A program made the position numbers and the translations under genes. A stretch of DNA of 64,000 bases from Lewinellaceae bacterium. GTDB taxonomy: Bacteria; Bacteroidota; Bacteroidia; Chitinophagales; Saprospiraceae. A model generated the notes under the pieces. That model ran no database searches. It was not told the DNA's origin and saw only the letters and a program-made list of their open reading frames with translations. The DNA is taken from assembly GCA_020636095.1 (NCBI GenBank), contig JACJYN010000007.1, positions 186,001 to 250,000 of the forward strand. The letters are read 5' to 3'. The number at the start of each line of letters is the position of its first letter. Position 1 is the stretch's first letter. Positions 46,189-54,444 of the stretch are shown piece after piece.

Positions 46189-46250
46189 AATGGCGGAACT
46201 GGCAGACGCGCACGTTTCAGAGGCGTGATAATACCCATCGGGAAGGTATT
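46189..46250 (+). tRNA. tRNA-Leu (CAG) fragment
   Basis: TGGCGGAACTGGCAGACGCGC matches a leucine tRNA D-arm. An anticodon stem-loop follows (CACGT-TTCAGAG-GCGTG, anticodon CAG at 46218-46220), then a long variable arm (AATACC...GGTATT) as expected for Leu. No T-arm or CCA end follows and the 5' acceptor strand is not recognisable. A family B element begins at 46269. This is a remnant, not a working tRNA. Confidence 0.6.
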
Positions 46251-46268
46251 TATTCGTTTTTCATTTTA

Positions 46269-46430
46269 GAGCTTGTTGGGAATTTATCCTTCGGGTTGAA
46301 ATTGCCACTTTCCCGCTTACACTTCGTTACAGAACCGGGCTTCGTAGCGCTGCTACGATCCCGAACCTGCGCCTCGTTTAAGCGAAAAATTGACTAATTT
46401 CATCACCAAAAACAATTTCCCAACAAGCTC
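46269..46430. mobile_element. Miniature palindromic element, family B, copy 2
   Basis: 162 bp, terminal inverted repeats GAGCTTGTTGGGAA / TTCCCAACAAGCTC, interior related to 9239-9401. It lies 18 bases after the truncated tRNA-Leu. No coding capacity. Confidence 0.7.
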
Positions 46431-46519
46431 TTATAACGGGCTAAAGACTTGCTCATTGGAACAAATTTGAAAAAGAATCGTTTTCCTAAAAACGGGCAAT
46501 GTCCTTCTTTTGGTTCTCT

Positions 46520-46681
46520 AGGAGCCTGTCGGAGAAGTGTTGGTGAGACGAGAACGAGCAAATATTATTCTGAACGAGGCGCGATGAAGGAGCATAGTGG
46601 CGCTACGCGACTGAAGAGCAACGAAGTGCAGAACAATATTTGCCGTTCGCAGACCATCAAGTGCTTCTCCGACAGGCTCCT
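46520..46681. mobile_element. Miniature palindromic element, family C
   Basis: 162 bp with perfect 18-bp inverted ends AGGAGCCTGTCGGAGAAG / CTTCTCCGACAGGCTCCT and an inner inverted pair GCAAATATT.TTCTG / CAGAACAATATTTGC. It lies upstream of, and partly inside the open frame before, the second hybrid regulator, which argues against a start at 46449. A partial copy is at 25605-25672. Confidence 0.8.
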
Positions 46682-46772
46682 GGGAGCAAAACCTGCAAGT
46701 TACCTCGGGAATCTCCCCCTATCAGAAAGGAAAAGCCCGCCTCAATGTCTTGCAAGGACCTTCTTTGTGCTC

Positions 46773-49700
46773 ATGAACTGGAAAAAACCGACTATTCATA
46801 CTCTAGCTGAAAAACAAAGAGCGATTTTTTTAATATGGCAAAAATGCATTATTGTTTTTGCGATACTTGGCCTTTGGCAGGAGGGGCCTGTTGCTCAACC
46901 TACCCTGCAATTCCAAAACTTCACTCAAAGGGATGGCCTGGCCAGTGATTATGTCCTGAGTATCCTCGAGGATCATCAGGGGTTTATCTGGATCGGCACC
47001 GAGAACGGACTTAACCGATTTGACGGCAAGCACTTTCTGAAGTTCAATTCGGATCCTGAGAATCCGACATCTCTCAATGATAATTGGGTCACCGAAATTT
47101 TTGAAGACAGTCAGTATAATCTTTGGATAGGTACTGGACGCGGCCTGAATCGTTTGGATCGCAAGGCCGGAAAGATAGAACGAATTCCCTTACTAAAGGG
47201 AGGCAAGGCCATGGAGGTTTTGGTCAGTGATATTGTGGAGGATCCGTCCGGAAACTATTGGATCACTACCCATGCCGAAGGATTGTATCTGTTAAAACCA
47301 GCACAGAAAGATCAAAAATGGCATGCCACATTTTTCCCCTACGGTGATATTACTCAGGATACGGTAGGTGCTCGCCTCATCAACATCGCACACGCCACAG
47401 CTGATGAACTGTGGATCGTCCATTCAGCAGGAATCGATTACCTGCATATTCCCTCCCGGGAGGCCATCCGCTATTTGGTCCCTGAGGAAAGTCAGTTCTA
47501 CAATAATGAGTATGATTCGGTTAAGGGCCTGTTTGATGGCAAAGGGAATATCTATGTGGGCCTGAATCAGGAATTATACGTTCTCGATATTACCCAGGAG
47601 AGGCCAGCACTACGCACTTTCGAGCTGCCCACTCCCGAATTGAGTGCAGCCCTTAACATAACGAGAAGCTTTCTATTCGATAGTCCGGATATCCTTTTGA
47701 TTCCTTCTTATAATGACCTGGCTTTGCTCAATATTGAGGAAGGGACTTTGAAGTTAATACAAAGTAACAGACAGGCCGGAGAAGAACTTTTCCTTGATCC
47801 TATACATGCTGTTTACAAAGACAAGCAAGGAAATTACTGGGTAGGCACTTCCGGCGGCGGATTGTTTCTTGGGCAAAATGCGAAAGACCCCTTTACTTTT
47901 TACCAACATGACCGGGCTAATCCCCATTCCATATCCCAGGGCCAGGTACGTTCTTTCCTGGACGACGAGAACGGCCATCTCTGGGTTGGGATCTTAAATC
48001 ACGGCCTTGATCAACTCGTTCAACAAAAGAACGGGTTCCTGAAAAGGAACAGGTCTGTAACCACCGCTCCTGGCCAGCCGAATGCACTAGCCAGCGACCG
48101 GGTTATTAAGATCATTCCGGGGGCTAAAAAGTCTATTTGGGTAGCTACGAACCATAGCGGCCTGATCCAAACAGATAGCACCGGGAAATCTTTGGCACAT
48201 TATATCCATCGGCCCAATGACCCAAATTCTCTAAGCGGCAACCGGATCTGGGGTTTGGCCAGGGATAAAAGTGGCTATATCTGGGCGGGGACGTGGCTGG
48301 ACGGCCTCAATTGCCTGGATCCACGTACCGGCCTGGTAAAAAGGTTCCGCCATGACCCTGATGACCTCCACTCGCTGGGGGATGATAACATCAGGTACCT
48401 CTTTTTCGACCGGCAGGGAATCCTGTGGATAGGAACGGATGGGGGGCTGGGACGCTACGACCCGCAAGCCGATCAGTTTACCCATTACCGCCATGACCCC
48501 AATAATCCGCGTACACTTTCGGATAATTTGGTTTGGGCGATCTACGAAGATCAGGAGGGACAACTCTGGGTGGGCACGAACACTGGCCTCAACCGGCTGG
48601 ATATTCGCTCCCAAGACTTCGAGCATTTTTTTGAAAAGGATGGATTGCCCGATAATACCATCTATGGCATCCTCGAAGATGATGAAGGCCGCCTGTGGGC
48701 CAGTACCGAAAACGGACTGGCCCGCCAACTACCCGCAGGCGCTGCAAACGCTTTCCAGGCCATTGGCGTAGCCGATGGCCTGGAAATGGTATCCTTTCTG
48801 CCCAAAGCCTGTTTAAATAGTGCGTATTCGGATGAACTCTTTTTTGGCGGCTCGAAGGGCCTCCTGGTGGTTAAACCCAGCCGGATGGTACAGGACACCA
48901 CCGCTCCTCATCTGGCCCTCCACGCCATGGCCAAATTTCAGCGAAAAGCAGGGCAGGGAGAAGCAATTATTGATTATTTTATCGGGGATAGAACGAAGCC
49001 CATCCGTCTGGGATACCAGGATCAATCCGTTGTGTTTACCCTGGCTGATCTTAATCGGGTGGCCAATAAGAGTTACCAGTACGAATACCAGTTGGAGGGT
49101 TTTAACCAGCAGTGGATCCCCCTGGAGGAAGATATGCAGATCACCTTCACGAACCTTCCCCCCGGAAATTACCGCCTGTGGGCTCGAGCCAAAGATCTGG
49201 ATAATACCTATCTGAAAGCCATTGGCCTGCTCGACATCAAGGTCTCCCCACCGTGGTGGAAGAGCTGGTGGGCCTACCTGGCCTATATCCTGATCACCGG
49301 GGCGGCGGTTGGATGGTTTGTACAGTCGCACCTGCGCCGGCAACTGGCCAAAAAGGAAGCCGAAAACCTGAGAACCCTGGACGAATTTAAGAACAAGCTG
49401 TTCGCTAATATCACCCACGAGTTCCGGACCCCACTGGCCATCATCTCCGGCATGATCGAGCAGATCAGGAAAAAGCCGGATCGCTGGTTGGAAGACGGCT
49501 CGGCCATGATCCAAAGGAACACCAATAATCTGCTCGACCTGGTCAACCAGATCCTTGAGCTGCAGAAAGTGGAAGCAGGCAAACTTGAGATCCAGCTGCA
49601 ACAGGGAGACATTATTCCATTCCTCCAAACTATTTTCAAACAGTTTCAGGCATTTGGACAGAGTAAAGAACAACACCTGACTTTTACTGCAGAGCCATCT

Positions 49701-50945
49701 GAACTTCACATGGATTACGACCCGGAGAAAACACTTCGCATCGTATCCAATCTCTTGTCCAATGCCATAAAATACACTCCCGAAAAAGGGCAGGTGCATT
49801 TTTCCGCTGCTTTGGGAGAAGAGCCGGATCTCCAACCCAGCCGCTGCCTGGTGATCTCCATACAGGATACCGGCCCCGGTATTTCCGAAGAGCAATTGCC
49901 CCATATTTTCGACCGCTTTTTCCAGGCCCCGGCCAATGGGAAAGGTACCGAAAGCGGCACGGGCATCGGCCTCTCGCTCACCCTAGAACTGGTCAAACTG
50001 CTCGGCGGCAAGATCGAAGTCAACAGCCAGGTGGGCCAGGGTACGGCCTTTACCGTCTTTCTCCCCATCACCCGTAAGGCCGCTCCCGCCCCGGCACAGG
50101 GCACGGACGTAATCCAAAGCGCCATCTTCGGCAGGAAAGGCTTACGGGAAAGAAAACAGGCGCCGGCCGCTGGCCTGCCCCTGGCCCTCATCGTGGAAGA
50201 TAACCCGGATATCGCTCAATACCTGCAGATCTGCCTGGAGGGCCATTACCGGTTGGAAGTCGCAGTCGATGGACAAGAAGGCATAGGCCTGGCGCTGGAG
50301 GGTATCCCCGACATCATCATCAGCGACGTAATGATGCCCCGGAAAGACGGCTTCGAGCTTTGTGAAACGCTGAAGGACGATACCCGGACCAGCCACATTC
50401 CCATTATCCTGCTCACCGCCAAAGCGGACGTTGAATCCCGCATCGCCGGCCTGAAGCAGGGCGCTGACGACTACCTGGCCAAACCCTTCCACGAAGAAGA
50501 GCTGCTGGTGCGCATGCAAAACCTGCTCGACATCCGGCGCAAGCTACAGGAGCGGTACCAAAACCTTTATGCTCATCCGCTTCCTGGCCCAAAAGAAGCA
50601 ATTCCTTCCAAAGAGGATGAATTCATCCTGAGACTAAAGGAAATTGTCGAAGCACATCTGGATGATCCCGATTTCGGCCTCGATGCCCTCAGCCAGGCCC
50701 TCTTACTGAGCCGCTCCCAACTGGGCCGCAAGGTCAGTGCCCTCACCGGCCGTTCCCCGGCGATCTTCGTACGCTCCATCCGTCTCCAGAAGGCAAAACA
50801 GTTATTGCTTACCACGGACCTTTCCGTCAAAGAAATCGGCTACGAAGTCGGTTTTTCCAATCCCGTCCACTTCTCCCGCTCCTATGCCGAAGAATTCGGC
50901 GAAAGCCCCACCAATACACGGGGAACAGGACAAATGCGCATATAG
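46773..50945 (+). CDS. Second hybrid two-component system regulator
   Basis: 1390 residues from ATG 46773 (MNWKKPTIHTLAEKQRAIFLIWQKCIIVFAILGLW...), which gives an N-terminal membrane/signal segment followed at once by the first propeller repeat (FTQRDGLASDYVLSILEDHQGFIWIGTENGLNRFDG). An earlier ATG at 46449 would translate a palindromic element. About 14 propeller repeats, Y_Y_Y (~766-819), transmembrane helix (~828-852), HisKA (ITHEFRTPL, ~883), HATPase, receiver (~1137-1252, Asp in IISDVMMP) and AraC domain (~1290-1388, VKEIGYEVGFSNPVHFSRSYAEEFGESP). Same architecture as the gene at 40460 but a longer, different sensor. It ends about 140 bases before the secreted-protein cluster, a plausible target. 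Confidence 0.93.
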   Translation: MNWKKPTIHTLAEKQRAIFLIWQKCIIVFAILGLWQEGPVAQPTLQFQNFTQRDGLASDYVLSILEDHQGFIWIGTENGLNRFDGKHFLKFNSDPENPTSLNDNWVTEIFEDSQYNLWIGTGRGLNRLDRKAGKIERIPLLKGGKAMEVLVSDIVEDPSGNYWITTHAEGLYLLKPAQKDQKWHATFFPYGDITQDTVGARLINIAHATADELWIVHSAGIDYLHIPSREAIRYLVPEESQFYNNEYDSVKGLFDGKGNIYVGLNQELYVLDITQERPALRTFELPTPELSAALNITRSFLFDSPDILLIPSYNDLALLNIEEGTLKLIQSNRQAGEELFLDPIHAVYKDKQGNYWVGTSGGGLFLGQNAKDPFTFYQHDRANPHSISQGQVRSFLDDENGHLWVGILNHGLDQLVQQKNGFLKRNRSVTTAPGQPNALASDRVIKIIPGAKKSIWVATNHSGLIQTDSTGKSLAHYIHRPNDPNSLSGNRIWGLARDKSGYIWAGTWLDGLNCLDPRTGLVKRFRHDPDDLHSLGDDNIRYLFFDRQGILWIGTDGGLGRYDPQADQFTHYRHDPNNPRTLSDNLVWAIYEDQEGQLWVGTNTGLNRLDIRSQDFEHFFEKDGLPDNTIYGILEDDEGRLWASTENGLARQLPAGAANAFQAIGVADGLEMVSFLPKACLNSAYSDELFFGGSKGLLVVKPSRMVQDTTAPHLALHAMAKFQRKAGQGEAIIDYFIGDRTKPIRLGYQDQSVVFTLADLNRVANKSYQYEYQLEGFNQQWIPLEEDMQITFTNLPPGNYRLWARAKDLDNTYLKAIGLLDIKVSPPWWKSWWAYLAYILITGAAVGWFVQSHLRRQLAKKEAENLRTLDEFKNKLFANITHEFRTPLAIISGMIEQIRKKPDRWLEDGSAMIQRNTNNLLDLVNQILELQKVEAGKLEIQLQQGDIIPFLQTIFKQFQAFGQSKEQHLTFTAEPSELHMDYDPEKTLRIVSNLLSNAIKYTPEKGQVHFSAALGEEPDLQPSRCLVISIQDTGPGISEEQLPHIFDRFFQAPANGKGTESGTGIGLSLTLELVKLLGGKIEVNSQVGQGTAFTVFLPITRKAAPAPAQGTDVIQSAIFGRKGLRERKQAPAAGLPLALIVEDNPDIAQYLQICLEGHYRLEVAVDGQEGIGLALEGIPDIIISDVMMPRKDGFELCETLKDDTRTSHIPIILLTAKADVESRIAGLKQGADDYLAKPFHEEELLVRMQNLLDIRRKLQERYQNLYAHPLPGPKEAIPSKEDEFILRLKEIVEAHLDDPDFGLDALSQALLLSRSQLGRKVSALTGRSPAIFVRSIRLQKAKQLLLTTDLSVKEIGYEVGFSNPVHFSRSYAEEFGESPTNTRGTGQMRI

Positions 50946-50985
50946 GTTAAGACCTTGCGCATATACGTTAAGGCGCTTTTCCCGG

Positions 50986-51003
50986 TTCTCTACACCTTTG
51001 CAT
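50986..51003 (+). promoter_or_regulatory. Possible promoter of the secreted-protein cluster
   Basis: TACACCTTTGCA resembles the Bacteroidota -7 region (TAnnTTTG with two extra bases, or CACCTTTG) about 90 bases before the first S74 protein. Just upstream the segment GCGCATATA(G/C)GTTAAG occurs twice (about 50935-50950 and 50956-50972), which could be a regulator site. Confidence 0.3.
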
Positions 51004-51088
51004 CAGACATTCAACGACTGAACACGCGGCTAGGTTAAGAGCCTCGCGGTCGTTAACTATTCATTTCAAAATTATTGACCTGAAAATC

Positions 51089-54000
51089 ATGAAACAGCTC
51101 TTCCCTATCCTGAGCATGCTACTGCTGTGCATGCTATCTTTTGAACTGAACGCACAAAATGAACTACAGATCAAAGCCCCCAACGGCAACGTCCTCCTCG
51201 AAGTACGCGAAGAGGGGGTGGTGATCAAAAAAGTGAGCACGGCAGAACGCACCGGCTTTACCCTGGCCACTGCCGACAAAGGGCTTTTGGTGTACGATAC
51301 CGACTCGGGCGCCTTCTTCACCTGGGACGGCGCCCAGTGGGTACAGATTGACGGGACGGACCTGGTGGATGACGCCGACGCCGATCCCACCAATGAATTG
51401 CAAACCGTTTCTTTTGACCCGGCTACCAGGATACTGACGCTCTCCAACGGCGGAACAGTGGACCTATCCAGCCTGGACGCCGCCACGGTGCAAGCGGCCA
51501 TCGATGCCCACATCGCAGCCGATCAGGATCTGGACCCTACCAATGAGCTGCAGGACTGGAACACCTTGCCGGGCATCCCGGCCAATATTGCCGACGGCGA
51601 CGATGTGGACGACGCCGACGCCGACCCCACCAACGAACTGCAAACCGTTTCCTACGACCCGGCTACCAGGATACTGACGCTCTCCAACGGCGGAACCGTA
51701 GACCTCTCCGGCCTGGACAACACCACGGCGGCCGCTGCGGCGCAAGCGGCCATCGACGCCCACATCGCAGCCGACCAGGACCTGGACCCCGCCAATGAAC
51801 TACAGGACATCAGCCTGAGCGGCAACCAGCTGTCGATAACGAATGGGAGTACGGTTGACCTGACAAGCCTTGGCGTGGATACCGACGACCAAACCCTGAG
51901 CCTCACCGGAAGTGAGTTGAGTATTTCCGAAGGCAATACGGTTGATCTGTCCAATATCAATATCAATTTATCCGGAAGCGACCTGGCCCCCCTTGAATGC
52001 AATGCCTTGGCAGGCAAACTGACAAGAAACGTGCTATTCAGAGATGTAGCTGCATCCGGAAATTATGCCTATTTGATAAGTGGCACCTCTCAGGATCTGA
52101 AGATTGTCGATATTTCCATCCCTTCCGCACCTTCCGTAACAGGCACATTGTCTGGAATGACTGTATCGCCGACTTCTATTGCTGTAAATGGAAATTACGC
52201 TTATGTGACAAGGGCCGGGACAGAGCAGGATTTGGCCGTAATTGATATTTCCGATCCTACTGCCCCCGCATTGGTTGGGTCTACCCCCAATCTTGGGTTG
52301 TTCCCTGATGCTGTAGTTGTCAGGGATAACTATGCCTACATGGCTTCAGGTGGCATCGGCGGCTTTCGGGTAGTCGATGTATCTACCCCTGCTACTCCAA
52401 ACATTATTGGGATTGTAAATGGCATTGGGGGAAGTTTCCTGACTATTTCAGGAGACTATGCTTATTTAACGGATTATGTTCAATCCCTGTTCCACATTGT
52501 TAACATAGCGAACCCTGCGGTGCCTTCTTTGGTTTCGACCACACCTTTGGGATACCAACCGGAGGCAATTGCTGTGCGTGGTTCTTATGTATATATTAAT
52601 GATGTAACGAATAATGAACTCAAGATCATCGATGTATCCGACCTGAATGCGCCTAATCCAATTGGGTCATTCCCCGGGGGGTGGGCATCCTCGGACATTG
52701 CTATCGTAGATGATCTGGCCTATTACATAACCTATGATCTTGTTTCTGGAGGACAGTTCGTTGGGAAACTCAAAATCCTGGACCTTTCAGATCCGGCAAA
52801 TCCCAGCGTGCTAAAAACGATTACGGATACCCCAAATGGATTTCGTCTTCCCTACAGGCTTGCCATAACGGATCAATTCGCTTTCGTCGTTGACCTTAAT
52901 TTTAGTCCAGGCGCCCTTTTCATTTTTGAATTATGCCCTCAAAATATAGGCTTTGGCCTAAACCCCTATACAGACGAGATCGTCCTGACCACACCAAACT
53001 ATCAGGATCTCAGCCTTTCGGGCAATACGCTCAGCCTGAGCAATGACAACACACCGGTAGATCTGAGCGGCTATTTGGACAATACGGACAATCAGGATCT
53101 CAGCCTTTCGGGCAATACGCTCAGCCTGAGCAATGACGGCACGCCGGTAGATCTGAGCGGCTTTATGGATAGCCCCTGGCAGAAAAATGGAAGCAATATT
53201 TACCGGCAAGGTGGCAGTGTGGGGGTCGGCATAAATGCACCGCGGACCAAACTGGATGTGGTGAGTGATGAGGGGCTTTATACGGGCGCCCTGACCATTC
53301 AAAATACTAACACCAGCGGAACCGCCAGAATCAATTTCCCCGATTACAATGGGCAATTAAAAGCCTGGATGGGTTGGGTTAACTCTACTGCTTCAATTTT
53401 ACTTAATCCCGGCACGATGGAAATTGGTGTTGGGTCTCCAAATCCGGCATCCATACGACTGAATCCAGGCAGTGGGAATATCTCTGTAAATAGTTCGACT
53501 ACGACTATAAATAGTGGGACTACATACATTAGTGGCAAAGTCGGCATCGGCACTGCCAGCCCCACCAAAGCAAAATTGGAGATCAGCGGCTCTGTCCAAT
53601 TTGATCCTGGTGTGATCGGGTACCTCAATGCTGCAGGCCAAACCGGAAGTTATGACCCCTTTGATTGGCCTTACTCCATCTACGCCTCCAATGTGATCTC
53701 CGGACAAGAATTCCATGCCCACTCCGACGCACGGATCAAGAACATTCTGGGGGTATCCGACAGCCGATCCGACCTGAATACGCTCATGCAGATCGAGATC
53801 ACCGACTACCGGATGCGGGATACCCTCGCGCACGGCTCTCGGCTCACCAAAAAGGTGATCGCGCAACAGGTGGAGCAGGTGTATCCGCAGGCGGTCAACG
53901 CCAACCTCACGGAGGTGGTGCCGGATATTTATCAGCGGGCCGGGGCGGAAGGCAATTGGGTCATGCTTGCTACCGATCTGAAGGTAGGCGAGCGCGTTAA

Positions 54001-54382
54001 ACTCATCACCGAAACGGCCAGCACAATTTATACCGTTGCGGCCGTAGAGAGCGATCGTTTCCAGGTGGAACTGCCGTCAGGCGCCGGCCCGCTATCATCT
54101 GCCGTCTTTGTTTACGGCCGGGAAGTGGACGACTTCCACACGGTGGATTATGAGGCGATCTCGATGCTCAACGTTTCCGCTACCCAGGAATTGGCGAAGC
54201 AGGTGGAAAGGTTAAAGGCGGAGAACGAAGCCTTGCGGGCGGAAATCGCTGCCTTGAAAGCAGATAATGAAAACATGAGAGCGGAAAGCGCTGCCTTCGA
54301 ATCTCGCTTGTCGGGAATGGAAGCGATGCTCTATTCCGGCCAGCCAGGTTCCCATACGACAGACACACATAAACCACAGTAA
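51089..54382 (+). CDS. Secreted protein with LVIVD repeats, S74 chaperone domain and coiled coil
   Basis: 1097 residues. Signal peptide MKQLFPILSMLLLCMLSFELNAQ. An N-terminal head (NELQIKAPNGNVLLEVREEGVVIKK...) is followed by Asp-rich modules DDADADPTNELQTVS(F/Y)DPATRILTLSNGGTVDLS repeated twice. Residues ~304-624 are LVIVD-type propeller repeats (YAYLISGTSQDLKIVDISIPSAP...). QDLSLSGNTLSLSND(N/G)TPVDLSG repeats follow. A Peptidase_S74-like intramolecular chaperone starts at ~876: HAHSDARIKNILGVSDSRSDLNTLMQIEITDYRM ... IAQQVEQVYPQAV, where cleavage in the family occurs before Ser of HSD. It ends in a coiled coil (~1024-1085). By analogy with phage tail fibres it may form trimeric surface fibres. 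No T9SS domain. Confidence 0.82.
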   Translation: MKQLFPILSMLLLCMLSFELNAQNELQIKAPNGNVLLEVREEGVVIKKVSTAERTGFTLATADKGLLVYDTDSGAFFTWDGAQWVQIDGTDLVDDADADPTNELQTVSFDPATRILTLSNGGTVDLSSLDAATVQAAIDAHIAADQDLDPTNELQDWNTLPGIPANIADGDDVDDADADPTNELQTVSYDPATRILTLSNGGTVDLSGLDNTTAAAAAQAAIDAHIAADQDLDPANELQDISLSGNQLSITNGSTVDLTSLGVDTDDQTLSLTGSELSISEGNTVDLSNININLSGSDLAPLECNALAGKLTRNVLFRDVAASGNYAYLISGTSQDLKIVDISIPSAPSVTGTLSGMTVSPTSIAVNGNYAYVTRAGTEQDLAVIDISDPTAPALVGSTPNLGLFPDAVVVRDNYAYMASGGIGGFRVVDVSTPATPNIIGIVNGIGGSFLTISGDYAYLTDYVQSLFHIVNIANPAVPSLVSTTPLGYQPEAIAVRGSYVYINDVTNNELKIIDVSDLNAPNPIGSFPGGWASSDIAIVDDLAYYITYDLVSGGQFVGKLKILDLSDPANPSVLKTITDTPNGFRLPYRLAITDQFAFVVDLNFSPGALFIFELCPQNIGFGLNPYTDEIVLTTPNYQDLSLSGNTLSLSNDNTPVDLSGYLDNTDNQDLSLSGNTLSLSNDGTPVDLSGFMDSPWQKNGSNIYRQGGSVGVGINAPRTKLDVVSDEGLYTGALTIQNTNTSGTARINFPDYNGQLKAWMGWVNSTASILLNPGTMEIGVGSPNPASIRLNPGSGNISVNSSTTTINSGTTYISGKVGIGTASPTKAKLEISGSVQFDPGVIGYLNAAGQTGSYDPFDWPYSIYASNVISGQEFHAHSDARIKNILGVSDSRSDLNTLMQIEITDYRMRDTLAHGSRLTKKVIAQQVEQVYPQAVNANLTEVVPDIYQRAGAEGNWVMLATDLKVGERVKLITETASTIYTVAAVESDRFQVELPSGAGPLSSAVFVYGREVDDFHTVDYEAISMLNVSATQELAKQVERLKAENEALRAEIAALKADNENMRAESAAFESRLSGMEAMLYSGQPGSHTTDTHKPQ

Positions 54383-54444
54383 TCTATCGTACCGGCCATC
54401 AGCGGCCGTCAACGCATTATTTCATAATCATTTGTCTGAAAATC

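Noticed and set aside
46449..46772. N-terminal extension of the second hybrid regulator from ATG 46449
   Set aside because: The extension translates a palindromic element; ATG 46773 gives a normal membrane/signal segment before the first propeller repeat.
48813..49904. 363-codon minus-strand ORF opposite the second hybrid regulator
   Set aside because: Overlaps conserved kinase sequence on the plus strand and has no features of a protein family.
40460..50945. Polysaccharide utilisation locus
   Set aside because: Hybrid regulators alone do not make one; no SusC, SusD or glycoside hydrolase gene is present in the window.
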